A stretch of 64,000 nt of DNA from Erigeron canadensis (taxonomy: Eukaryota; Streptophyta; Magnoliopsida; Asterales; Asteraceae). Position 1 is the first letter of the stretch. Each line of letters begins with the position of its first letter. The position numbers and the translations under genes are program-made. The notes under the pieces are model-generated. The model saw nothing but the letters and a program-made list of their open reading frames with translations, had not been told where the DNA came from and made no database searches. The stretch lies in NCBI RefSeq assembly GCF_010389155.1, contig NC_057763.1, forward strand, positions 37,926,645-37,990,644, written 5' to 3'. Positions 1-12,317 of the stretch are shown piece by piece.

Positions 1-1106
1 ATTTTTTTTTAATTAATTTATCAATATCATGTATTAAAAAACTTGTACAATATGTTTTAAAAATTATACAGTATGGTAAATTAATTACAAGAGATGGTAC
101 AGATATCATTTCCCATAAATTAAAATATGATTGACATGTTCTTCAAATAATGTGTGGCGTAATTCTAGATCAACACGTGTTCTTCCAATTTATTTATTTT
201 GTTAAATTAGGTTTTTTACTTGTATATAAATTCAAATTCCTTAGTAGACCTAGTCACCTAGAATTAAACTTTAACTCTTGACTTATTGATACAAAAGACA
301 TTATAACATTATTTGATTGATCGTTTTCTCATTAATAGAATGTATATTTTTCTTTCTAAATTCTTCAACTCTTATTACTTATATTAGTTATAATAAGTTT
401 TTAATATGAAGGCTTAAAAATTTTGAGTTTACGATCCGAAATCACAAGGCTATTTGTCATCATCCATTATGCTTACAAGTTCCAATTTTGACGTGGTTCT
501 AAAAATTTAAGGTAAATCCAAAACTCTAACTAAACATATATTATTTATCATTACTGTTTATTATAATTTAGTTTTGATCATCGATTTACTTTAACAACAA
601 TTTATTTTATACTCACGAATCTTGTATAAGGCATATTCGAATTTCTTTATGATATAATATATATAGCTATCGTACATCGTACGGATATTAAGACTATTTT
701 ATTTAACTAGAACATGTAATGTGCATGTTGGTATTAGGTACCGTCGTAACGGGTTTTCGATTTACCCTACATAAGAATTAACCACAACTACGTGGCGTGG
801 CTAGGTTTAAATAGACTTGTAAAGTAACCAAAGAAAAACGACTTTCTACTAGTTTTGAAAGTAACCAAGAAATACTAAAAGAACCACCTAGTTTTTTAGG
901 AATGAAAAAAGAAACACCCAGCAGTGTAAAAGTACAGAAGCTGGTCTGGTGCTCCCAATATGGAAGCTAGCTAAGACGGATACATTATCACCGAAAAATG
1001 TCATAAATAAAGTAAGTGATACCATCTTCAACGGATTATGCATTGTAATTCCGTTTACGATGATGTATAAAGGATTATCTCTACTACTTTATAAAAATTA
1101 TTATAC
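1..1106. other. AT-rich intergenic sequence, no gene
   Basis: No long open frame, tRNA or clear repeat boundary is visible. The sequence is the low-complexity A/T-rich background that recurs through the whole window. Confidence 0.6.
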
Positions 1107-1402
1107 TCTCTCTTCTAACATATTTTGATATTATCTCTCATAAAAATGTCCCCTTATGAAATGACCATTTTACCCTTAATAAACTAATTAATTTAAACAC
1201 CTCCACTTAAAATGCTTATAATAACTTAATGAAATAACTTACAACATAGACATATCAACTCTTTAAATAAATACACTACCCCTTTTATATTAACTATATT
1301 TACAATAATAATCACACTGCCACCACCCGTTACGTCACCACCACTACCAACCACCGCCGCTACCAACACCACCACCGTCGCATCGTGCGGATAAAAGGCT
1401 AG
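1107..1402 (+). mobile_element. Small Helitron-like element
   Basis: The right end has a short GC-rich hairpin (CGCA-TCG-TGCG near 1379-1389) followed about 10 bases later by CTAG at 1399-1402 and a T, the 3' signature of Helitrons. Before it lies a run of CCACCACC-type sequence, which also precedes the similar hairpin near 61.4 kb. The left end starts with TC (1107) after TTATAC, and the text just inside (AAAATGTCCCC, ATGACCATTTTACCC) is of the type seen at plant Helitron 5' ends. The 3' end is better supported than the 5' end. It is far too short to encode a Rep-helicase, so it is non-autonomous. Confidence 0.5.
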
Positions 1403-1676
1403 TCAAAGTATAACTGTGTGGTATTTTACTATTTACGGAGTATTTTAGTCTCATCGCTAAATAACATTGGAGTAAGTTCTACCATTGGTTGTAGTGATCA
1501 GGAAATTATCGCTTTTAATTCAAGCTTTCATAAATTACATTATTAGACCAAAAACATTGACAGAGCAAAACAATCAGACTAATAAAATGATTTATAAAAA
1601 CTATGGATGAAACTGTTGATTTTGACCACAATAGGGACCAAATGTGTAACTACCTAAAAAGAAAAAATAACAAAAG

Positions 1677-3180
1677 GAGTTAACGGGCGAAACCATCTTT
1701 GTGGTTTACCCTAATAGTCAAGTTTTGTTCTTAACTATTCGAAATGACACTGGCAGTCCTTTTGGAGAGATAAGGATCACATTCCGTCCTTTATGCAAAC
1801 GAACGTTATCTCTTTTCTGTTTTCTTCCTCACGTGATTTCGACAAGGGGGTAGTATAGTCATTTCCACCAATAAAGAACCATGATTTTGTATTTTCTTTC
1901 CATTCTTTTTCTTCTTCTTCTATGTTCTACATTTTTAGTTTTCTACCCACCTACCACTAATTTCTCACAACTTTAAATTTAAACATATCTATGTTGACCA
2001 ACAATAAAAAACTTTCATCCCATAATCAAAATCAATTACAAAATTTATGCAATTAATATAGGATATTATTCTTTCCTTTATTACTAAAGAAAAATCCAAA
2101 ATTCACCAATTCAAGATCCAAACATTTGAAAACAAAAACCCCATGTTAAAAAAAAGGATAATTTTGTTTCCAACCAAACTCATAAAACCCAGTTAAACAA
2201 AAAAATCTACAGATTCAAAAATCCCATTTAAGAATATGAAGATTAACAATTTTTAGATAATGAAGATATTCAAAAATCCACATATTCATGATAACCAATA
2301 AGATTAAATAACCAATAAGATTAAACATCATAACCATTAAGGCTCAACATTATACAATTTTTATAAAAGTAAAACGTAGATCTAAAGAAAAAAAAAGGTG
2401 AAAAAGAAATACAACAAAAACCAAGAATCGGTCAACCACAAAAAACAAGATGAAATACAAATATCTTGCAGCTCAACATTATATGCTTTGGCCACCACCC
2501 CACACCACAAATTTCCAGTCATCTACCGAACCACCACCCCTCACAAACCAACATTCGGTCAACCACCAAGATTCGATATCCCACCACCCCACACCACCGT
2601 TACACTGCGCCGCCATAATTCTACCCTACCTGCACCAACTTCGTGGGAGATATAACCTTGTAGAGGAGGTGGTGGGTTTCGCCGGAGATCCGAAGGTAGT
2701 GGTGGTGTTGGTGAGAAAGATATGGGTTGATGGGGTTTTCAAAATTGGTTAATTTTGATTTTAAAAAGCTTTTGCTTTAATGAATATCCAGGTTTTGTTT
2801 TAGTGTTTGGTGGATTTTTTATTCCATCATGTGGTTTTTGATTTATGGTAGATTGGTAGGGAGAAAGATATGTTTATTTGTGTGTGTTTTATGTAATATG
2901 TCAGTATAATGTTTATTTTGTTTGATTTTAGAACTTTAGGTTGAAGAAAAGAGATTTAAAAAATATTGATAATGGTCCTGTAGAGTTGGGAAATGTTATA
3001 AGTGCCCTCACATAGGAAGCACGTGAGGGGAGTTAACGGATAGAAGATGACAGACGTTATGAGACAGGACTGAATGTGATCTTTATCCTCTCCAAAAGAA
3101 CTGCCAGTGTCCTTTCGAATAGTTAAGGACGAAACTTGATTATTAGGGTAAACCAGAAGGACGATTTCGGCCGTTTACTC
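1677..3180. mobile_element. Non-autonomous Mutator-like element with long TIRs
   Basis: The two ends are long inverted repeats of each other: about 1677-1860 reads forward and 2998-3180 reads as its reverse complement, with shared blocks such as GGTTTACCCTAATA, TTAACTATTCGAAA, ACACTGGCAGT and TTTTGGAGAG. TIRs of about 180 bp, and the terminal wording around TTAACGG-CGAAA, are typical of plant MULEs. The interior (1860-3000) has no transposase. It holds a GC-richer block around 2490-2720 of CCACCACCCC / GGTGGTGG sequence with short open frames but no domain I recognise; it may be a captured host fragment or filler. A clean 9 bp target duplication was not found at the ends I chose, so the exact termini may be off by a few bases. 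Confidence 0.75.
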
Positions 3181-3385
3181 AAAAAAAGAGAAACAATTTG
3201 CTTGCCTGAACTGGAAATGGCATAATCTCCCCAATCAAAACACAAATTAAATTTCCGGAAAACGAATATTCAAACATTTCCGATTAATTGGAGCATAATT
3301 AACCCGAAAAGTTTCCGATTCGCCTTCAAACATTTCGGCTCCCCAACCAATTTAATACCGTAAAGTACCTCCTTCTGTTTCTTGT

Positions 3386-3400
3386 AGGGTTTAGGGTTTA
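3386..3400. promoter_or_regulatory. Telo-box-like motif in the proximal promoter
   Basis: TAGGGTTTAGGGTTTA contains two overlapping copies of the telo-box core (AAACCCTAA on the other strand). It lies about 150 bases upstream of the first ATG of the CX9C gene. Telo boxes are known near the start sites of plant housekeeping and translation-related genes. The role here is inferred from position. Confidence 0.45.
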
Positions 3401-3545
3401 TGATATTATGAGGCTAAAATATTCACTTATAATATATATATATATATATTATCTATATGTGTGTGTATTTCAGTTATAAGCATTTTCTGATTCTATTTTG
3501 ACTCTGTATTTGCAGACAACATTAATCAAAACAAAAGAAACAATT

Positions 3546-5963
3546 ATGGATGGTATTTTTCTTCATTTTGGCTGTACTGTATCTACTAATTTTTTTTTTT
3601 CATTTTTGTAGTAATTTTATTTAATTTTTATTTCTATTTGCGAATGTTTAGTCGACGCGCAGCCAACGATGGAGGAAACGATTCTGGTTGGAGATGATTT
3701 GATGTTGGGACCTCCATCACCCATTATTCCACCAGAAATCGCTTCTCATGTTCTCCAAGGCGTTAACTTGTGTGATGGAATATTGAGGAACCTTTTTCTT
3801 TGTAAGTTGTTATTTTTGCTTGTTTAGTGAATTCGTTTCGTTTGGACGTGGTTTCTGTGACAACTTAGTGGTGTAGGCCTGCAAATCAATGATATTGAGC
3901 CGTTTTGTCAAGAAGAGATCGCATTGTATCGTGAGTGTGCAGAGAAGCGGGTAATCTTTATGACGAATCTGCATTGTTGCTTATGAGTTATGACTGTGCT
4001 TTTGATTTGTAAAGATGGTAATTTAGATATGCAACATACGATTTTGAATGTTTTAGGACAAGGAACTTAGACAACGACTTCAAGATAGTGAGTATAAGTT
4101 AGGTTTATCGATGCCTTTAGATCAAGCTAAAGAACGAGCTTCTCAGCTCGAGTCTGAAACCACAACGTTAGAGAGGTATGTCAATTATGCCCTCATACAC
4201 ATGTATTAGTGAACTTGCTCTAATTCTCGTTCATTTTTGGATCTCATAAAGTATCTCCTGTTGTTTAGTAATGCCACTTATTCTTTATGGATTGTTGTGA
4301 GATAATTGGTTATGCGAATTGAATTAAGACCAGCACAAGAAGACTATTCACAATTTTTCTTGCTATCATGTTTATAGAACCACTGAAGTTTCCAATAAAA
4401 AGTAAATCTGAAATGATCTATAACTAGTGCAATCATAGTAATATGTGGGCAGCAGTATATGATATCTTTATGATCAGTTATTGGGACATGATTTTGAACT
4501 TCCTGAGAAGGCATTAATTTCCAAGTTCCATTCTTAATATACTTTATCTGGTAGGCACAAAGAATAGGCAATAACCCATGCATTTTGCGTTAATCAACTC
4601 TCGTTTATGCTCATCTTTTAACATGCACTGCAGGCGCTTGATTCTTGCAAGTGGGATCGAGGGTGCAGATGGGTTTCGCCAAAGATGGAGTTTGCATGGC
4701 CGTCTTACTGATACCAAGTAATATTTAAGCTCCCTTTCTTACAATTTCATTAGGATTGGAAAGAAGGGCGGTCGTGCAGATTTGGTTAAAGGTTGTGGAT
4801 AACTTTTTTGGTTCATGTCTAAACAGACTTTGGATCGGGTCGACTTGTAACACTTACCAATTTCTAAAATACTCTTAAATAGTTTTTGTTACTAATTACT
4901 ACAAAAACATATTACATATTTTTGGTTAAGTGGTTTAATAGGTTGTGTACCCATTTGATCTGTTTTCCTTCTAGCTAATTGTGTTAGTTTGACCCGTTAG
5001 AAACAATACCCGTCCATAGGCAAATGGGTTCTTGTCAGCTTCATGGAGGAGCCTTGTGTTTACAATCATTTTGGTTGATTAAACACAAACCATTGGCTCA
5101 ACAAGACATTAACTGCAGGTCAACAATCTAATACACTGAACTTATGACCCACATCTGGTATACTCCTTTTAGCTAAATTTTATATCTTGGGTCTTGGCTA
5201 TCAAGAATCGCAAAACCATAGCTTCTTACATTTTACTATCTTTTTTTTACTAGAAACTCCAAAAATTAGAAATTGAGGTCCTATTAAATACTCCTTATTT
5301 TACATTTCTTTATCCGATCTTTCTAATAATGTGAACTTGTTGATTTTACCCGACCTATTTTTTCTCTCGGTGTCCCAAATTTTAGGGGCCAGTTGGTTTC
5401 AAAATGACAGGATGGCTGGGCTTTGAGGCTTAGTACTGTCTTTATCAATGATGCACGCTTTGAGTAGTCAAAAAGGAACGGCCCTATGTCCTTTCCTATA
5501 ATAATTTAATAGAGTTAAGTCGTTCTATATCCAGTTTCTAAATAAATGTTAAATTCAGCGCAGCATCACATGTTTTTTGAATAGTTAGGTAGTGCAGTAG
5601 CTCTATTTTTATTCACCTACCATTGCAGGTTTAGTAGCAGAGGGTAAAAAACTAAAAACTTGTCCTCCATGTATTTTTCTTCTCTTTAAATTTTGGAAAG
5701 TACATTTCTTTTAACTTTGTTGAAAATTTTACCGTCTAACCCTCCTCCATACCCCACCCTTGGTGGGATTGGGTATTGTTGTCGTTTTTATGTATTTCTT
5801 CTCTTAAATGGCTGCAACTACATTATAGACTTTTTCTTGCTTTCACACAATATGCAGGAAAAGAATGGAGGCATTAAAGCAAGGACTTGAAAATAGGAAA
5901 AAAGAGGACAGCGTTACAGCGAGCGTTAAAGCTCCAGCAACTAAAAAATGGTTCTTTTGGTGA
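3546..5963 (+). CDS. Twin-CX9C (CHCH-type) small protein, probably mitochondrial
   Basis: Six coding exons are read from GT-AG junctions: 3546-3552, 3652-3801, 3877-3950, 4057-4175, 4634-4717 and 5858-5963 (TGA), giving 179 residues. The first exon contributes only ATGGATG; joining it to 3652 keeps the frame and adds MDVDAQPT before a second possible start at 3669. Cysteines 43, 53, 63 and 73 form CX9C-X9-CX9C, the hallmark of proteins folded by the Mia40 disulfide relay in the mitochondrial intermembrane space. The region after it is charged and helical (repeated K/E/R/Q/L, likely coiled coil, about 75-120), then comes a W-containing segment, and the protein ends in KKWFFW. No signal peptide or membrane span is seen. 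The family fold is established knowledge; the location and any role in respiratory-complex assembly are inference. Intron 5 is the longest, about 1.1 kb. A telo-box lies upstream and a MULE ends 365 bases before the start codon. Confidence 0.85.
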
Positions 5964-7715
5964 AAGTAGGAAAAAGCAGTAAATGGAAAGGTGTCCTGGA
6001 TCGCAGCGATAAAGTAAGCACATGTAGCCTAACATGGATACTTATTTCGGGTATTGGTTCACTAATTCGGCTCTCATATAGCGAGTTTCAGGATCCATGG
6101 AGCTCAGGCTTGCAGGAGTAAACTTCCCTTATATATATATATATATATATATATAAGTTATATTATTGATTTGATTATAGGATACAATGAGTATGAGACG
6201 ATCATATTATGAGGGGGCTCTCTATATCTATTTTCGCCTGTTGTAGCTTCAGGTATTTGGAAATTTTGGAATGTTAGTACAAGTGATCCAATCTTGAAGT
6301 AGCTTTGTTTTTGATAACCTTTGAATATCATGTGGAACATATAAAGCCATATGGTCTTTTCAGTTGCGCGTCACAATAGAAGTATTGTTAATTGTCCTAA
6401 TTTTTCTATAATCACGTCAATAGACACAAAAAGGACCAGTTAAAGAACAATTTGACAGAATTACGGTTACTTTTCCTGACATATATTTAGTATTAGGATT
6501 TTGATTGATTTCATGTCACTCAATAAGGGAGTTGACGCCGGTTGAGACTACATGATAGCTAGTTGATCTCATTCTCATTCTTATAACTATCCTGCAACAA
6601 TCTATCATTTACTTTCATGTAAATGGAGCAAGTTTTCCACGTTCAAAAATTATTTTGAGAGGACAAGTATTCGGTTAAGATGTATACGACCTAACTATGG
6701 TTTTCTTAGACTTTCTCAATGGGTGCTTCAGTGTGGCTACAGCATAGCTTGTTGGTCAATTCTTGGTGTAATACTGAAAAGTTACGATTATTTACCTGAA
6801 TAATATTGTAATAATATTTACCTACAAAATTTTGAATGAAAAATCTCTTGCGAAGATACCAAATACCATGACGTTTAACCAATATATCACTTTAATGATA
6901 GCGGCTAATCTATACTTTTATTTGTTTCCATAAGAAGCCTGATTTAAAGTCACTTTCTTACAGTAAATTACTAAAAATACTAACTTTGACTATATAATTC
7001 CTTGCTCCAACACATCCAAAGTATCCAACCACTAAATACAGCTGATAGATTCTTTTTCTTAAACACCTTGTGGTCTAGGACTCTTGGAGCAAGGTAAAAA
7101 GCCAACATTTATACAACCAAGATGGTCCTGTCATCCTGTGGGAAGCAGTATAGTACAGGATGCATGTGACATGGTAAATGTTTATGTTCTGATTTTCTGA
7201 GAATTCTCTTTGTTTTAATTAGTTGGAAATTACTGAAAAATTTCTTTAGTATGGACAGAGTATTAAGTTAAATTACTAACAAAAGTGAAATTAAAATGTA
7301 GGAAGTTGAATTATAAAATGAGTTGATTATCTAAAGATAGCTAGATACTTTTCATTATGTCACCATATTGCTACATCATATTTGTGTAGCTTGGAACAAA
7401 ATAAGATCTCGCCATTAACTCAAACTTGAAATTTATCCATTTTGACGATCTTGGCAAGAACGGCAAATTCTTGTCGACTTAAATATAATGTGATATAAAC
7501 TAGAAAATGTGTAAGCGATATTTTATAAAAACAAGTTACATCACTATCATTTTATTAAGTATATAATATAATGTTCCTTAGTAGCATAAAATAAATCATA
7601 TGGTTTCATTCATATAACACACTTAAATAAGATACCATGACAAATAAATTTTGTAGCAAATAATACGTAACGCGGTGCTCCTTTATATATATTTTGAAGT
7701 AAAATAAAAGTAAAA
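5964..7715. other. Intergenic, no gene seen
   Basis: Between the CX9C gene and the tRNA I see only an (AT)n run at about 6128-6156 and AT-rich unique-looking sequence. The short open frames here have no start context, splice structure or protein character. Confidence 0.6.
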
Positions 7716-7755
7716 GTTGAGATGGCCGAGTTGGTCTAAGGCGCCAGATTAAGGT

Positions 7756-7788
<33 letters not shown>

Positions 7789-7796
7789 TCTCAACA
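7716..7796 (+). tRNA. tRNA-Leu (anticodon AAG)
   Basis: The acceptor stem GTTGAGA (7716-7722) pairs with TCTCAAC (7789-7795), followed by discriminator A. The anticodon stem CCAGA/TCTGG (7744-7748, 7756-7760) closes a seven-base loop TTAAGGT, with AAG at 7751-7753, which reads CTT leucine codons. A long variable arm, the class II mark of tRNA-Leu, precedes the T arm with B box GGTTCAAATCC. No intron is present, CCA is not encoded, and a T run just downstream is a plausible Pol III terminator. The gene is intact. Confidence 0.96.
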
Positions 7797-8210
7797 TATA
7801 TTTTTCAAAAACAATTAGAATCTTTTTAAAAAATCTGATGTTTTATAGTGTGACATGTAACTGCGTAATGATTCAAGCTCATTTTTTGAATAATTTAGAA
7901 AGAAAACTAACCCAGTTTGGTTTAATTTTTTTGGACAAATAGTTGCTTGTGTCGTCTCCTGCTTCAGGCTTGTCAGCCAAGCTCGAAAATTGCACATACT
8001 ATAACGAACTCTAGCCATATTACCAAAACAATATTAACAACACTCTTGATTTAGAAACAAACTGCTCTAATATTGTTTACGACCATGACTAGAATATAGT
8101 TTGCAGTAGTCAGTGAAACCACACGTGAAGACGTGTAACTAAACCTGGAAAATATATTATAACACATTTGGCATGATCTAGAGACAACAATTACAGCATT
8201 ATACATGTTG

Positions 8211-11200
8211 CTACAATTCATCGTTCAAGCTTGAATCATCAAGCAACGAAGGGTATTTGATGTGGTTAAAATGTCTATCCTCAAGTGTTTCCATGTATCT
8301 AGATGAACCATAAGCTTTTACTCTACCTTCCGAGAATAGATGTTCTGGGCTCAAAAAGTTCTCTTCCTTTTCATAATTGACAGCAAATGAATGTAAGCCT
8401 GTGTTGAGAAAGCTTAAAAGATTACTGGCAGGGGATTGAGTCAGATATACAAAAGGATCTGAACGACGGTTTTCTGTCTCATTTGAAAATTCATTCATGC
8501 GCCATGGATAATCTTCTACTGGCATAAGATGTTTTGGTGTGTATGGTAGAGTTGATGATTCAAAAAAGTGTTCTTTTTTAAGGTGTCTACGGATATAAGG
8601 AGACAAGGGTGGTGAAGACATGGACGAATTAGGCATGAAAATCTGGTAGTCATCGTTCTGTGAATTTGAGATTGCATTGATTTCTGAGTGTAAATTCAGT
8701 GGAGAAAGTTGATATTTTTCTTCTTTACCGTGATCCCATCCCAACAACAGAGGGCGTGGTGGTTCCAAGAGTTTAAGTCCATTATGCAAATATGATTTAT
8801 CAAGCTCTTCGGGGTTGTTAGATTCATAACTATAGAGAGGCACGTCAAAAGATAAGATACTCTCCATGTCAAAGTTTGGAAGTTTGAAGCTGTCTTCTGA
8901 ATGGCAGAGATTATGTTGAATACTTAATTCTGAGCCCCTAGGATTCCAATCCAGGCGATCCATATCCATGAGTTCCCTTTTGGAATTCCATTCCAGGGGA
9001 TCCAAATTTATGTGTTCCCCTTTTGATCTGGAAAAATGATCATCCATATATGAAATATGGAAAGAGCTGGATTTTTTACCGTAACCTTCGGTATGGTAGC
9101 CATTATCTTGAATACTAGACTTTGCAGCTTGACCCGTAGGATCCCATTCCAGGAGATCCATATCTACATATCTCTTTGTCGATCTAGATAAACCATCATC
9201 TAAGTACAATAGATGGCGAGAATCAATCAATCTTCTTTTGTAAAATTCAGGATCTTCTTGTTCAGAAAAAGAAGACAGCTTGGATTGCAAATCAGTTTCA
9301 TCTTCACATGGCACGGGAGCTCTCTGAGACTGCCAAAAACCAAGTTTTAATCACGCAATCTAAAAAAGCATTAAGTTATAAGCATATATAACACGCTAAA
9401 CGGTCATACACTATTCTTTTGGTCCTCGGGCAGTATCCGACTAATTAGAGCAGAAACCAAATCAGACCTGAGAAAATAAATAATTAATGAAGGATGTTTA
9501 ACTAATAATGGTTAGGATAAGGAACAAGAAGATTCATAATGCATCCAACCCCTTTGAAGAGAGCTTGTTGACATCATATGATGAATTTTCTGCAACCCAC
9601 TGGCGTAACTTCTCCCGCTTTGCAGAAAATATTCCTTTATTCTCTACAAATAAATATGTTAGATTTAGTATTTCTCCTAAGAATTAGTGCAACAGGCCAA
9701 CAGGGTAAGTGTGAACTGTGAAGTAATGAGCCATATCCAAGTATGCTTAAGCATAAAGAGCTCCAACCAAAAAAGAATGAATATATCACCAAAAAAGCAT
9801 TGAGTAGATTATGTATAAAGCTGTGAAAGAGATTCTTATAGCTGCTCTCTTGCTCAATATCCTTCTAGAAAAGTAACAAATCTAGTAGTCTGGATATTCA
9901 TGTTGCTTAGCTGTATTTTTATTCACTCATTCCTTGATTTTCGAAGAGGGTTTATAAACTAACTCTCTACTATAACATGGTCAGTGCAGCAACAATATAA
10001 AGCAAAGTGAATTGATGCAATTCTTGTTTTTCATGGTTATCTCATACCCAAGTGCTAATTAACCTTTAATTGAGAAATATCAGTTAAACTTATTTGAATT
10101 CTATAAAATAAATCAACATATCAGTAAGACATGTAAACTATTTATACTTTGGACTAAGGAAATTCGTTCCTCTTTTGACTAGCGCCTAGCAGACTTGAAG
10201 AAAACAAGACTGAATGAGTATAGAAATTTTCTATTTGTCATTCTCTGTACAATATACACATTCCTATATCGTATTCCCTAATAGTTTATAATAGTAAATG
10301 TTTACCTGCCTTCTTTGCAACACGGCCGATTGATAGATTTGCGGTGTTGGCTCCATATACATTCTTTACCCCTGCATAGTATCAAAATAAATTTGCTTTG
10401 AAAATCAACTGTAATGCTTAATTGGATGATAAACCACATTTTCTCACTGAAGTTCTCTGTTCGATAACTCGGGGCTGGGGTTGAAAGAAAGTCATAGCGG
10501 GTATCATTTTGTCCTTCCTCAACAGGGTGAATCTGCGCCGAAGATATGGGACATTGAATGCTCTCTTTCTGCACATGAGAAATCTCTGCAAAACACAATC
10601 TTTCCTAACTGTCAACATTAATGAAAGTAAGTAATATAAGCCATAACGGCACAAGATATTAAACATCTACAGGGTGCACTAAGTTGATACACTTTCCCCT
10701 TATTTAACATAAATGAAAAAGTAAGAACCTTCTCTGTTGATATGATCAGTCTGTCGATCACTCTTCAACTGGCTATCATGATTGTTTCGATCTACATTCA
10801 CATTATGACTGCAAGTACCATTCTTCAATTTCTTGAAAAATGCATATTCTGAAGTTTTTGCAGCAAAATCTTCAAATCTACCTAGAGCCATACAGTATGA
10901 TTCTTCAGAATGGGCAGAAGGATAAAGTATGGCCAGGTGTTTCTTCTTTTGTATCTATCAAACTTTCACTTTCTATCGTTTGATTTACAGGTTTTGATGA
11001 TGTGGCAACTTACTATATGAAAAGGTTTCACACTATAGCAATATATACGACAAGTTGGATATATTCATATACAGATTTCACAGAAACTATGCATTGAACA
11101 ACAATAATGGTAACGAAATGTGTGCAGAAGAAGACGACGTACGTCTTGAATCCTCTGCGGCTTCACATTGAACCGACGAATTAGGGACCTGATCACAAAC

Positions 11201-11506
11201 TTTGGTTCTTTTCACCCTGTTTGTTGCTATAATCAATACAAGTTGAATATTACGAAATGTGATACATATACATATATCATTACAGTATAAAAAATTAAAA
11301 TAAAGATTATAAAAAAATAAGGGTAAAATATGAGAGGAAATGAGACCTAGGGTTTCATGATGGCTAAATTGATCGTTAAATCGACGATCTCCGATGATAT
11401 CTCTGATTGAAGAAGAGCTTCGGATGTTGTGTCTTTGATTATTATTATTATTATTTTTATTATTATGATTTGCGTGTTTAGGTTTTGATTTCTTATAACC
11501 ACGCAT
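8211..11506 (-). CDS. Unrecognised nuclear-type plant protein, 630 residues, eight exons
   Basis: Exons on the minus strand, in order: 11506-11347, 11226-11143, 10902-10729, 10585-10448, 10371-10306, 9643-9550, 9467-9410 and 9329-8211 (TAG). All junctions are GT-AG and keep one frame. The N-terminus is basic (RGYKKSKPK) with an Asn run at about 15-23. Exon 3 gives an aromatic segment (about 83-110, SYCMALGRFEDFAAKTSEYAF). Residues 208-255 form a conserved-looking block (KREKLRQWVAENSSYDVNKL, then DLVSALISRILP). The large last exon is polar and acidic; it holds an imperfect internal repeat (YLDD/YMDD ... LLEWDP, PLEWN, RLDWNP between about 300 and 390) and ends NDEL. I see no catalytic motif, membrane span or signal peptide. 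An exact E2F-type site lies about 50 bases upstream of the ATG, suggesting S-phase or DNA-damage-linked expression, which is inference. I do not recognise the family and assign no function. Confidence 0.82.
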
Positions 11507-11551
11507 CCTGAAAGTTTCTAATTCTGATACAATTCGGAAGCCCTAATTTAG

Positions 11552-11559
11552 GCGCCAAA
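11552..11559 (-). promoter_or_regulatory. E2F-type site TTTGGCGC
   Basis: On the minus strand the sequence TTTGGCGC matches the E2F consensus TTTSSCGC exactly and sits 46-53 bases upstream of the ATG of the 630-residue protein. In plants such sites are typical of genes induced at G1/S, including replication and repair genes. Binding is not shown by sequence alone. Confidence 0.5.
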
Positions 11560-12317
11560 TTTGGGAGAGGCTGATGATGGTTTTCATTTATTTTATTTTA
11601 TTTTTCTCCCACGTGTTTTAAAACACAAGATAACCCAACCAATTCAACCGGATTAACCTAAAACTGAAAGTAACTGGTTTGGTTTTTGAAATTTGACCCA
11701 TTTTCAAAAATCTGTATAGATTTTTGGTTGGATCGCGTGACCCGGCCCTGATTTAAATCGATCAGAGAAAAACCCACATTTCCAAAGGTCTATAGGTGAT
11801 AAAAAAAAATTGGTTGTCCTTAGGCATAACCAAAAACCACAAAGTATTCCTCTATTTGAGACTCTTCATGTCACGGAACAAATGGGGTGGATATGTATCA
11901 ATCATAATGTAACAAGAACTTATATAGCCTATATTGCCTTAATGATACTTCTTAAATATTTTGGTTAACAACTAATTATTTAACTTGAATGCTAAAGCAA
12001 ATCTTATAGTGTTTTGTAAAGGATAATGTAGTATCCTGAAATCGTACATCACCAATTTTTAACCATACACCATTAAACATGTTTTGAGTTGTTGTATTGT
12101 ATAACACTTTAAAACATCATTGATGATATATTACTAAAAACTAGTGGTGTACGGATCACTCACATACCAAAAGATGTTTTAGTAGAATAATTTGTGTATT
12201 TAGGTCTATTGTCATACGAGTGGTTGTTTATAAAAAGATTCAAAGAAAAATGAAGATGCTAATGTTTTTTTATAAATCATGATGAGTTTTTATATCAAAA
12301 GGATGTTTTTAAGCCAA
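11560..12317. other. Spacer between the 630-residue gene and the SINE near psaE
   Basis: AT-rich sequence with no open frame worth reporting. The 630-residue gene (minus) and psaE (plus) are divergent, so this space with the SINE holds both promoters. No convincing TATA box was picked for either. Confidence 0.5.

Noticed and set aside
2398..2752. Two overlapping Pro/His-rich frames of 85 and 100 codons
   Set aside because: They arise from CCACCACCCC-type sequence inside the MULE and show no domain or splice support.
7606..7797. 63-codon frame on the minus strand starting MLRVGFEPTPFRT
   Set aside because: It is the antisense of the tRNA-Leu gene; such frames are a classic false protein call.
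11087..11506. A single 139-codon reading from the start of the 630-residue gene
   Set aside because: It reads through intron 1. The GT-AG junctions at 11347/11226 and GTACGT after 11143 give a continuous longer protein.
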